Assembly (NCBI GenBank): GCA_916610825.1
Contig: OU744447.1
Location: 23,008,962 to 23,072,961 of the forward strand
Origin: Haliclystus octoradiatus
Lineage: Eukaryota; Cnidaria; Staurozoa; Stauromedusae; Haliclystidae
Length of the DNA: 64,000 nucleotides
Direction: 5' to 3'
The notes beneath the pieces were generated by a model. The model worked only from the letters and a program-made list of their open reading frames with translations, had not been told where the DNA came from and made no database searches. The first letter of the stretch is position 1. The number at the start of each line of letters is the position of its first letter. The translations under genes and the position numbers were made by a program. Shown here piece by piece: positions 53,537 to 64,000 of this stretch.

Positions 53537-54115
53537 CACACCTTGCTTACAATTTTCAAGCTCTTTAGGCTGGCAGTACAGTATATACTGCAATATCGCT
53601 TGGGTAAAGAGCAACATATGTTTATGGGACAGTAAATATAACCTTTCCAGCCTTCATAGCTGCTGTTCTCATTTATAACATATCTTTTATGTCACCCATT
53701 GCAAATCTTTTATGTATTAAAAAAAATTAACACAATATGGAGTAGATTGTAGCTGTAACTGTATCTTTTAGTGGCGATACGGCGGCTAATTCTAGACTAT
53801 TAGATAGATATTTATTTCAATCAATGTAACAATGTATATAAATACAAAGTGAAATTTACAGGTTTTCTAATTTACAGTGATTGTGGTCATCCCGTAAGCA
53901 TGAAAGCTTGTTTATTGGGAGACACAAATTATTTATATTTCAATTATCTGGCTATGAATTAGATATGCATTGAAAAGAAAAGTAAGAATAAGAATAGGAT
54001 TAGAAATAATAAAAAATAAAGAAGGTAATACAGTATGCAATTATATGAAAGGAAACATCGAAATGTGTTGACTGGTTGATAGAAAAAATAAAAATATATA
54101 AGTAATTAATGAAAG

Positions 54116-54784
54116 CTAAGTAGTGAGTTGTTGGCATACGTAGCGGTCCGTTATTGTACAAGTCGTGGTATATGTATCATGTAAAGACTTTTGGATAAAA
54201 ATCCTAAAGCTTGCTGTTGTTGCTTCAAACTTAAGGATTGACTTTTGGAAGTTCCATAGTACAGGAAGTCTGTGGCTAGGGAGGTGCTGAAGGAAAGTGC
54301 TCTTAGCAAAAGGTACGAAAAAAGTATTGCCTCTGCGAGTTTTGTTATCAATGAAATTGAAAATTGTGTTCGTGGTTTCAGCTGATTTTGCAGACAAGGT
54401 TTTGTGAAGAAAGGTTAATGATTTCAATATGTAGAGATCATGGAACTTCAAGATATTTAAAGCCTTGAGCAATGGCTCAGTGTGAGTTAGTGGTTTACAA
54501 TTAACTATTATCCTTACACACTTTTTGTGTAATGTATTAAGTTTCCTGCAATTTGAGGAATGACCCCAAATAGGTAAGCCGTATTCGATGTGGGGTTTAA
54601 CAATTGAGGAATAAATTTGGGCTTTATTATGTTTTTTGGATAAAAAGTTTTTTAGTTTGATCAGGGTGTAACATAGGGATCGAATCTTTTTACATACATA
54701 ATCCACATGGATTTTCCAATTTAATTTTTCTCCCATCATCAGACCTAAAATTTTACATGTTTCTCTTTTTGATTGTGACCACAT
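54116..54784 (-). pseudogene. LINE ORF2 C-terminal part, frameshifted from the RT frame (copy 1)
   Basis: It begins in a different frame 40 bases before the upstream ORF ends. It continues the family sequence (LGLMMGEKLNWKIHVDYVCK, YSSIVKPHIEYGLPIWG, LHKKCVRIIVN). A single-base indel near 54,780 separates it from the RT core. Confidence 0.85.
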
Positions 54785-57024
54785 CTTTCAATCAAGGTAT
54801 GGTTTATTTGAATTTTAATGTCAGTGTGTGGTTGGTTGAAAAGAATAAATTTGGTTTTAGCCTCATGTAATGTGAGTTGATTAGCATTGAACCATTTAGA
54901 GATAACATTCAGTTCTGCATTTACTTTCTCTTGGAGAATAATTGGGTTGTTATCAGACCATTGCAAAGTTGTGTCATCAGCAAAATGGTTGACATTGAAT
55001 TTAGTGGAGGATGGTAAATCGTTGATAAAAATTAAAAAGAGAAGAGGCCCCATTATGCTTCCTTGCGGGACACCACAAGTGACAGTTGCGGGCGAAGATA
55101 GATTATCATTTAAGGATACAATTTGATTTCTGTTTGACAAATAATTAGTAAACCAAACTAATGCGTGGTTAGAAATTCCATAGTGAGATAATTTAGCTAA
55201 TAGAATGTTGTGATTAACAGTGTCAAATGCCTTTTTGAGATCAATAAATATGGCAATATGATATTTATCATTTGGGTTTGAAAAAATGTTATGTAAAAAA
55301 TTTAAAAAGCAATCGGTTGTTTCGTAGAATTTTCGAAAACCAAATTGGAATTTAGTAAGGAAACATTCTTGGAAATAATTATATAATTGGTTGTAAGCGA
55401 CACGTTCTAAAATTTTTGAAAAGGTAGAAATGATTGAAATTGACCTGTAATTGGATAGTAAATGAGGGTGTCCCTTTTCAAAAAGAGGTAAGATTTTTGC
55501 AAGTTTGTAATTTTGAGGGAAGAAGCCTGTTGTCAAGGAGAGGTTTATGAGGTAGGTCAACGGAGAGATAATTTCATGGTATATAGATTTCAGACATGAG
55601 CTTGAGACAAAGTCAAAAGCAGAACTTGCCTTGTTTTGTAGTTTGCCAATTACCTTTTCTACAGTAATCTGAGAAACTGGTTTGAAAATAAAAGATTTGT
55701 CATCATTTGGAGGTAAAAAAAGTTTGAAATCATCATTGGATTGGAAATGATGTGCAAGATTTTGACCAACATTTATAAAATAATCATTGAGAGCATTAGC
55801 AATGGTGATTGGATTTGAAATTTTACAGTTATTGACATTGAAAAAATCAGGATAGCGATTTTTTTGCTTGTTTCTTCCTAGAAGGTTATTTGTTGCTTTC
55901 CATAATAATTTCATGTCATGTTTATAAGTTACATAAAAATGATCCCAGTATAAAATTTTGCATTTCCTAATCAGCTTAAAGTAAGTCTGAGAGTATTGGT
56001 CATATCTATCTTTGATATGATTGTCTTTTGTATTGATCCATTTGTTGTATAAATTCCTTTTTGTTTTCCTAGAAATTAACAGTCCAGTTGTCATCCATGG
56101 ATTTATTTTGTGATTATTGCGGTTTAACTTTTTGTTGATTAATGGACATGAAATATCTAAACATTCTTGGAATTTATGATGAAATATTTCGAAAGCTGAT
56201 TTAGGGTCTTCCGGAAGATACCAGTTGTTTGCAGCTAAAAGGTATTTTAGTGTTTCTAGGTTTTTGGCAGACATATTGTGGTATGAGATGGTTCCAATTG
56301 AAGGCTTTTCTTTTACTTTAAAATGCACAACTGGACATAAATGATCAGAAATTTCAGTGGTGATTACACCTGTAGTCATGTTTGATTTGGAATTTGTGAA
56401 AATGTTTTCAATGAGCGTACACGATTTTTGAGTAATTCTAGTAGGAAGAGAGTTGACAGGGATACATTTAGAAGAAATGAAACAATTTAAAAGATCTTGA
56501 GATTTCTCAGATTCAATAAGCATGTTAACGTTAAATTCTCCACCTAAAAAGATTGTTTTGTGTTTATATACATTTAGAATTGTGGTTAGTTTTGATATTG
56601 AGTTAGTCAAGTTAGATCTAGGAGGAATGTACACCGATATAAATACATACTGGCCACTTTCTGCGACCAAAGTTTCAATGTCCTCATTTATTTCAGACAA
56701 TTTATGATTTTTTGTAAACGAAAATGAATTATGAATAACCAGACCTACACCACCTCCTCTAGACACAGAACGTTCCTTGGAAATGTAGTTGTAGTTTGGG
56801 AGAGAAATAACTCCACCTTGCCAAATTTCTTGTAACGTAAGAACTTTTATATTGGAAAGATCAAGGAATTCGATTACATTGTTGTTATTTTTGAGCAAGC
56901 TTCTGGCATTTTGAGTTGCAAAAGACGTTTCAGTAGTAGGAATTCTTTCAGCAGTTATGTATCCCAGACGTTTCACCAAATCACAGTTACTATAAACTTC
57001 ATTTAAATTATTGTGATCAGTCAT
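54745..57024 (-). pseudogene. LINE ORF2: endonuclease and reverse transcriptase (copy 1)
   Basis: 759 codons. Apurinic-type endonuclease: QNARSL (38-43), LQEIW (64-68) and TEISDH; the usual GDFN catalytic motif reads GEFN (162-165). Reverse transcriptase: LSNYRSISIISTFSKILERV, FIDLKKAFDTVNH, GVPQGSIMGPLLF and the catalytic FADDTT. The ORF nicks target DNA and copies LINE RNA into it. The GEFN change and the downstream frameshift probably inactivate this copy. Confidence 0.9.
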
Positions 57025-57699
57025 TTTTAAATAAATGAGATTTGTTATCGAGTATCAAATCAGTCAAGCATAAATAAAAATAAACAAACGTGTCAACAAA
57101 AACAGGCATGGCAATGAAAATATTGAGTGGAAAGTCAGAAGCAAAGAATTAAAGAAAAAGCTAGTCTCAAATTTAAAGCTAAGAAGTAGACTTATCTTTT
57201 TGGCTTTCTTCAGGGGTCTGCTGCTCAGTCTGAGACGAGGAAGGATCCAAGGCCATCGACCAAAAGTATTCCTTGGTTAACCCTTTTTAAAAACCGATGA
57301 ACAACTTATCTGAAAAATACAATAGAGCAATAGATAAATTTTGTTACTATTGTAAAGTACAAAAATAACAAAAAGCGTTGTTGTAAAAAGTAATACAAAA
57401 CGTTTATCAACACGAGTGTAAAAATTGATATCATACACGTTGAATGAAGCTTTAATTTATTTATAACATAAAATTACGGTCCATTCCAAAACAACATTAA
57501 ATAATAATTTAAGTACGGTAAGGAATTCAAAATACGAATTAAACTGGCCATTAAAGATAATCATATTTGTTTATTAATATGTAGTTGGTTGTATTACATC
57601 TTTTTTTCTTAAATATAAGTCCATCAACAAGGTTTCAATGAAGCTTGCTGCTTTCTGACAGTAAGTCCTGCTGCTCGGTATCTGTTTGCTTGGTACAGA

Positions 57700-59110
57700 G
57701 ATTGGTGGAGCGGGATGAAGGTCTAGCAAATCTTTCTAATCATTGTATTTTGAAAATTATTCTTCCATCATTTCAATGGGTTATCATTTATTGGAATTGG
57801 TGGCTATAATGAATACCTGAACATTTCTTCCTTCACGCTTTCATTTTCATGTCCTAAGAATTGGCTGTTGTTTGAGACTGAGACGGCTAGAGGAGTATCT
57901 GGAATGCCAATTCAGTTTTCAATTTCTTTTTCGGTGGTTCAACTGAAGCAGCGTTGTTTAAATCTACCTCAACCACATCTCGTTTAGGTATCCCTTCAAT
58001 CATTCTTGAAGCCAATTGAAGTCAATTAGTGTTTATTTGTTGATTAGTGGTTAATAATGACAAATTTCTGAATTGTGGATTGATGGAAAGATGCCAGGAC
58101 ATGAAACAGTAATTCATCTGTTGTGTCTGTGTCATTTTCTTTAATAAACGGACTACATTGTTTTGTTTTGGTCAGTTCTTGTTCCTTCGATGAGATCCAA
58201 ATTAATCATTTCTTTCAAAGACCTTTCCAAGGCATTTCTGAATAATTGAGCAGGACAAGTAGTGACAGTTTTTCGTCTTGAATTGCTTTGTAGGTCAGTG
58301 CATGACATTGACTGCAGTTGATTCAACGATCTAGTGATGATAGGCAGAACAACTGATGATGTTCAGTAGCTTTGAGAGCTGAATAAGACGCTGGCCAATT
58401 ATATCAGATGTAACAACAGGAGTAATTCTCCTCTGCAAGTAACCACGACTTGGGCGCCAAGTCCAGATTTTGAGCATATGTGAGCTTTGTCAACATTCTG
58501 TCAGATAGCACAGCAACAACAGGCCATCTTATCAATTCTAACCTTTCAAGCATGACATAGACTGAATTCGATCTCATAGGCACATCTTGGATAAGCTTTT
58601 CGGTGTGATGATTACTTTCAAGCATGTCTTTTGTTTTTGACTCCAACCTATTCGTAGCAACGGTCGACATCTTGAAGTTTCAGATCCAGCAGTTTTGGCA
58701 GCTATACAAAGCACATGACAGAAGCTAGCAACAACTTAAATAAAAAGAGACAACTGAGACATAAATAATACAGTCAGCCCAAAAAGAGAATCAAATTCAC
58801 TCTTACCTATAACTGTACTGTAGCATCTTGTGAAATGCTAGTCCAGCTATCAGTTGTGATTTTAGCATCACCAATTGTAAAGACAAGATCAGTTCTCAAA
58901 CAATCCATGGCGTCCATGTGACGATATAAGACAGCTGCATGAAACGTGTTGCGACATGGAATCACGTTTAATGGATTTCTTTAATAGGTTTTGAAATCCA
59001 TGATTTTCAACAATTCTGAGCGGTTTCGAATCTTTGATGCATAGATTAACAATGTGGTTAGTCATTTTTCACTACTTTGGATCGCTTAACTTCTCTTTGT
59101 TGTTGAAAAA
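57700..59110 (-). pseudogene. Decayed hAT transposase (ZBED-like), N-terminal and middle parts
   Basis: Minus-strand fragments in changing frames show the family order: CIKDSKPLRIVENHGFQNLL (about 59,050-58,980), then FTIGDAKITTDSWTSISQDA (about 58,890-58,830), then VPMRSNSVYVMLERLELIRW and PVVAVLSDRMLTKLTYAQNL (58,590-58,470). Stops and frame changes are frequent. Confidence 0.7.
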
Positions 59111-59270
59111 TGTTTTTGTAACTGAAGGTGTTTTGAACATTATAAATTGTTGAATATGATCTGGTCAAATGCTCTCTTAGATAAATCAAGTTCAGAGTTT
59201 TAAAACACATGTGCTGCCTTCAAAGACTTGAACACTAAAGCGGGATAAAATTTGCAAAAACATTGCTTTT

Positions 59271-59782
59271 CTAAGAGGAGTTGAATGCACATCGTACTAT
59301 TTTATGCCGTACTTTTGTCATTACTTGGCGAGATATAGAAGCTGTGATCCTGCCATTTCTCTGAGTTTTCCAGTAATCGTTTTCATTATGGCCATGTGTA
59401 CAAGCTTCAATATCTTGCATGTCATCGTTTGTGAAGCATTGTAGCGATCCAAGTAGTCCATGCGCAGTACCCTCTGCTGTGGCAATTTCACGCATACGGT
59501 ACTAAAGAGAAGGCCAGGAAGACAATTGACAGTTTCCTCAACATTGAGATCATGTTCTGCAGGTATGGTATCACAAATAGGCCTTTCAATATCTGCACAT
59601 TGAAATGCACAAGATGCCAGAGCACTACAGTATAAGGATGACATTATACCACACGTAGGCAAGACGTTCACAAGACTTTTTTGTGTAATGTGGTTTTTTA
59701 TTGAAGAGCCATCCTTATGTAAAAATACTTTTTGAATAATATTGCTGCAACATGGTGACATGTGGAACCAAGCTTGCAACAT
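59271..59782 (-). pseudogene. YqaJ-like nuclease fragment of a transposon-type protein
   Basis: Overlapping minus-strand frames contain the pattern ...FTNDDMQDIEACTHG, then ENDYWKTQRNGRITASISRQ. This resembles the start of YqaJ/exonuclease domains (W..R..RITAS) found in uncharacterised animal proteins and mobile elements. The upstream part (CCSNIIQKVF, CSALASCAFQCADIERP) fits the N-terminal region of the same proteins. The catalytic acidic residues lie beyond the break. Moderate to low confidence. Confidence 0.45.
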
Positions 59783-59879
59783 GATTATAACTTACAGAAG
59801 AACATTATTTTTAACAGTTTATTGATTGCTAAAACAAATATCCAGTTGTGACCTTTAAAAACGGTATAACGGGTTAACC

Positions 59880-60240
59880 GGTTAATCGTCCCACCCCTAA
59901 TTTTTTTGCCATTCTTTGGAAATATGAGTTCCATTCTTCTATCACTCATTGATGCAAATCTATCAATTGCAACATCAAAATCAAGAAAGTAATCTTTATG
60001 GAAACGGAACAGTGCAAGACCATTTAATCTTCCATTAAGCATTATAGATCTGATGTAGTCCTTCTAGCGGTCCATACCAGAAAATGATCTCTCACATTCT
60101 GTAGAAGTTATGGGTAGCGTTGCCAAAATTTGCAGAACTACTGTATAATGTTCATAAAGCCAAACTTTATGTTTTCCAAAGTTTTATAGGCATCATCTCG
60201 TGAAGAGACAGTTTCCTGTTCCCAGTATAACTTCCACTGC
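59880..60240 (-). pseudogene. hAT transposase C-terminal region with one in-frame stop
   Basis: The minus-strand frame reads SELRQWKLYWEQE, then YEHYTVVLQILATLPITSTE and CERSFSGM, a TAG at 60064-60066, then KDYIRSIMLNGRLNGLALFR. This is the hAT dimerisation signature. It lies upstream of, not after, the N-terminal hAT fragments, so two elements or a rearrangement are involved. Confidence 0.75.
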
Positions 60241-60861
60241 CTTAATTCTGACATTTGAGGACTTGAAAAAGTGCCTTGCTTGCACACCTTGCTTACAATT
60301 TTCAAGCTCTTTAGGCTGGCAGTACAGTATATACTGCAATATCGCTTGGGTAAAGAGCAACATATGTTTATGGGACAGTAAATATAACCTTTCCAGCCTT
60401 CATAGCTGCTGTTCTCATTTATAACATATCTTTTATGTCACCCATTGCAAATCTTTTATGTATTAAAAAAAATTAACACAATATGGAGTAGATTGTAGCT
60501 GTAACTGTATCTTTTAGTGGCGATACGGCGGCTAATTCTAGACTATTAGATAGATATTTATTTCAATCAATGTAACAATGTATATAAATACAAAGTGAAA
60601 TTTACAGGTTTTCTAATTTACAGTGATTGTGGTCATCCCGTAAGCATGAAAGCTTGTTTATTGGGAGACACAAATTATTTATATTTCAATTATCTGGCTA
60701 TGAATTAGATATGCATTGAAAAGAAAAGTAAGAATAAGAATAGGATTAGAAATAATAAAAAATAAAGAAGGTAATACAGTATGCAATTATATGAAAGGAA
60801 ACATCGAAATGTGTTGACTGGTTGATAGAAAAAATAAAAATATATAAGTAATTAATGAAAG

Positions 60862-61530
60862 CTAAGTAGTGAGTTGTTGGCATACGTAGCGGTCCGTTAT
60901 TGTACAAGTCGTGGTATATGTATCATGTAAAGACTTTTGGATAAAAATCCTAAAGCTTGCTGTTGTTGCTTCAAACTTAAGGATTGACTTTTGGAAGTTC
61001 CATAGTACAGGAAGTCTGTGGCTAGGGAGGTGCTGAAGGAAAGTGCTCTTAGCAAAAGGTACGAAAAAAGTATTGCCTCTGCGAGTTTTGTTATCAATGA
61101 AATTGAAAATTGTGTTCGTGGTTTCAGCTGATTTTGCAGACAAGGTTTTGTGAAGAAAGGTTAATGATTTCAATATGTAGAGATCATGGAACTTCAAGAT
61201 ATTTAAAGCCTTGAGCAATGGCTCAGTGTGAGTTAGTGGTTTACAATTAACTATTATCCTTACACACTTTTTGTGTAATGTATTAAGTTTCCTGCAATTT
61301 GAGGAATGACCCCAAATAGGTAAGCCGTATTCGATGTGGGGTTTAACAATTGAGGAATAAATTTGGGCTTTATTATGTTTTTTGGATAAAAAGTTTTTTA
61401 GTTTGATCAGGGTGTAACATAGGGATCGAATCTTTTTACATACATAATCCACATGGATTTTCCAATTTAATTTTTCTCCCATCATCAGACCTAAAATTTT
61501 ACATGTTTCTCTTTTTGATTGTGACCACAT
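60862..61530 (-). pseudogene. LINE ORF2 C-terminal part (copy 2)
   Basis: Protein identical over all 222 residues to that of copy 1 and displaced by the same frameshift. Confidence 0.85.
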
Positions 61531-63770
61531 CTTTCAATCAAGGTATGGTTTATTTGAATTTTAATGTCAGTGTGTGGTTGGTTGAAAAGAATAAATTTGG
61601 TTTTAGCCTCATGTAATGTGAGTTGATTAGCATTGAACCATTTAGAGATAACATTCAGTTCTGCATTTACTTTCTCTTGGAGAATAATTGGGTTGTTATC
61701 AGACCATTGCAAAGTTGTGTCATCAGCAAAATGGTTGACATTGAATTTAGTGGAGGATGGTAAATCGTTGATAAAAATTAAAAAGAGAAGAGGCCCCATT
61801 ATGCTTCCTTGCGGGACACCACAAGTGACAGTTGCGGGCGAAGATAGATTATCATTTAAGGATACAATTTGATTTCTGTTTGACAAATAATTAGTAAACC
61901 AAACTAATGCGTGGTTAGAAATTCCATAGTGAGATAATTTAGCTAATAGAATGTTGTGATTAACAGTGTCAAATGCCTTTTTGAGATCAATAAATATGGC
62001 AATATGATATTTATCATTTGGGTTTGAAAAAATGTTATGTAAAAAATTTAAAAAGCAATCGGTTGTTTCGTAGAATTTTCGAAAACCAAATTGGAATTTA
62101 GTAAGGAAACATTCTTGGAAATAATTATATAATTGGTTGTAAGCGACACGTTCTAAAATTTTTGAAAAGGTAGAAATGATTGAAATTGACCTGTAATTGG
62201 ATAGTAAATGAGGGTGTCCCTTTTCAAAAAGAGGTAAGATTTTTGCAAGTTTGTAATTTTGAGGGAAGAAGCCTGTTGTCAAGGAGAGGTTTATGAGGTA
62301 GGTCAACGGAGAGATAATTTCATGGTATATAGATTTCAGACATGAGCTTGAGACAAAGTCAAAAGCAGAACTTGCCTTGTTTTGTAGTTTGCCAATTACC
62401 TTTTCTACAGTAATCTGAGAAACTGGTTTGAAAATAAAAGATTTGTCATCATTTGGAGGTAAAAAAAGTTTGAAATCATCATTGGATTGGAAATGATGTG
62501 CAAGATTTTGACCAACATTTATAAAATAATCATTGAGAGCATTAGCAATGGTGATTGGATTTGAAATTTTACAGTTATTGACATTGAAAAAATCAGGATA
62601 GCGATTTTTTTGCTTGTTTCTTCCTAGAAGGTTATTTGTTGCTTTCCATAATAATTTCATGTCATGTTTATAAGTTACATAAAAATGATCCCAGTATAAA
62701 ATTTTGCATTTCCTAATCAGCTTAAAGTAAGTCTGAGAGTATTGGTCATATCTATCTTTGATATGATTGTCTTTTGTATTGATCCATTTGTTGTATAAAT
62801 TCCTTTTTGTTTTCCTAGAAATTAACAGTCCAGTTGTCATCCATGGATTTATTTTGTGATTATTGCGGTTTAACTTTTTGTTGATTAATGGACATGAAAT
62901 ATCTAAACATTCTTGGAATTTATGATGAAATATTTCGAAAGCTGATTTAGGGTCTTCCGGAAGATACCAGTTGTTTGCAGCTAAAAGGTATTTTAGTGTT
63001 TCTAGGTTTTTGGCAGACATATTGTGGTATGAGATGGTTCCAATTGAAGGCTTTTCTTTTACTTTAAAATGCACAACTGGACATAAATGATCAGAAATTT
63101 CAGTGGTGATTACACCTGTAGTCATGTTTGATTTGGAATTTGTGAAAATGTTTTCAATGAGCGTACACGATTTTTGAGTAATTCTAGTAGGAAGAGAGTT
63201 GACAGGGATACATTTAGAAGAAATGAAACAATTTAAAAGATCTTGAGATTTCTCAGATTCAATAAGCATGTTAACGTTAAATTCTCCACCTAAAAAGATT
63301 GTTTTGTGTTTATATACATTTAGAATTGTGGTTAGTTTTGATATTGAGTTAGTCAAGTTAGATCTAGGAGGAATGTACACCGATATAAATACATACTGGC
63401 CACTTTCTGCGACCAAAGTTTCAATGTCCTCATTTATTTCAGACAATTTATGATTTTTTGTAAACGAAAATGAATTATGAATAACCAGACCTACACCACC
63501 TCCTCTAGACACAGAACGTTCCTTGGAAATGTAGTTGTAGTTTGGGAGAGAAATAACTCCACCTTGCCAAATTTCTTGTAACGTAAGAACTTTTATATTG
63601 GAAAGATCAAGGAATTCGATTACATTGTTGTTATTTTTGAGCAAGCTTCTGGCATTTTGAGTTGCAAAAGACGTTTCAGTAGTAGGAATTCTTTCAGCAG
63701 TTATGTATCCCAGACGTTTCACCAAATCACAGTTACTATAAACTTCATTTAAATTATTGTGATCAGTCAT
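61491..63770 (-). pseudogene. LINE ORF2 endonuclease-reverse transcriptase (copy 2)
   Basis: All 759 residues are identical to copy 1, including the GEFN change in the endonuclease and the FADD catalytic motif. Confidence 0.9.
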
Positions 63771-64000
63771 TTTTAAATAAATGAGATTTGTTATCGAGTA
63801 TCAAATCAGTCAAGCATAAATAAAAATAAACAAACGTGTCAACAAAAACAGGCATGGCAATGAAAATATTGAGTGGAAAGTCAGAAGCAAAGAATTAAAG
63901 AAAAAGCTAGTCTCAAATTTAAAGCTAAGAAGTAGACTTATCTTTTTGGCTTTCTTCAGGGGTCTGCTGCTCAGTCTGAGACGAGGAAGGATCCAAGGCC

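Larger units (their letters stand above)
53537..57254. repeat. Large direct duplication, copy 1 (offset 6,746 bp)
   Basis: From CACACCTTGCTTAC at 53537 the sequence matches that from 60283 wherever compared, to the window end (64000, equal to 57254 here). The match includes about 260 bp outside the LINE 3' end, so it is not simply two LINE insertions. Confidence 0.92.
53801..57300 (-). mobile_element. CR1/L2/Jockey-like LINE, copy 1
   Basis: A minus-strand non-LTR retrotransposon with an endonuclease-reverse transcriptase ORF and a 3' UTR ending AAATAAATATCTATCTA. A short open tail upstream (about 57,290-57,185, ending PEESQKDKSTS) may be the end of ORF1. The 5' limit is not certain. Confidence 0.85.
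60283..64000. repeat. Large direct duplication, copy 2 (runs off the window)
   Basis: Begins CACACCTTGCTTAC inside hAT-derived sequence and matches copy 1 to the last base. The true right end is outside the window. Confidence 0.92.
60547..64000 (-). mobile_element. CR1/L2/Jockey-like LINE, copy 2
   Basis: The same element as at 53,801-57,300, shifted by 6,746 bp, with the same 3' end. The 5' part is cut by the window edge. Confidence 0.85.

Noticed and set aside
60200-60424. Plus-strand 74-codon ORF across the duplication junction
   Set aside because: No family features; the minus strand here carries hAT-derived coding sequence.

Overview
This is nuclear DNA from an AT-rich animal genome. 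Genes are split by GT-AG introns, the proteins are metazoan (PABPC, HMGCL, SWSAP1-like, TECR-like, a fibrinogen-related protein), and much of the window is transposon-derived (Ty3/gypsy LTR element, LINEs, hAT, several MITE-like families). No prokaryotic features, CRISPR array, rRNA or convincing tRNA gene was seen. A non-vertebrate animal, perhaps a tunicate or another invertebrate deuterostome, is a guess from gene content and is not proven.

Layout. 0-6 kb: a 260-bp tandem repeat carrying a hammerhead-ribozyme-like core, the last exon of a possible lectin-like gene, and two candidate minus-strand exons. 6.4-17.6 kb: a five-exon plus-strand gene of unrecognised family (297 aa), all of whose introns are phase 1. 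Its fourth intron holds a young but broken Ty3/gypsy element (11.66-16.48 kb) that itself contains a LINE 3' fragment. 17.7-23 kb: unassigned candidate exons, a gene for an Asp-rich nuclear protein interrupted by one in-frame stop, and a possible membrane-protein exon. 24.4-31.3 kb: a secreted fibrinogen-related protein gene. 33.9-34.7 kb: a single-exon TECR-like reductase (minus). 37.1-41.8 kb: a two-exon SWSAP1-like gene (minus) with a LINE fragment in its intron. Its start lies 0.72 kb from, and divergent to, the complete eight-exon cytoplasmic poly(A)-binding protein gene (42.5-47.9 kb), which has an A-rich 5' leader. 48.5-51.4 kb: the first three exons of HMG-CoA lyase (plus). The rest of that gene is not visible, and the sequence downstream is transposon-dominated.

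51.5-64 kb holds a hAT element with perfect 8-bp target duplications and a nested pogo-type MITE, then a segment of at least 3.7 kb present twice at an offset of 6,746 bp (53,537 onward and 60,283 onward). Each copy carries the same frameshifted CR1/L2/Jockey-like LINE. Decayed hAT and YqaJ-like transposon coding sequence lies between the copies.

Exon structures were worked out by eye from open frames, splice sites and matching phases. Where phases do not agree this is stated. I did not recognise a coherent new multi-gene system. The most unusual items are the unknown 297-aa gene, the SWSAP1-like protein lacking the Walker A lysine, the ribozyme-like tandem repeat, and the near-perfect duplication at the right end.
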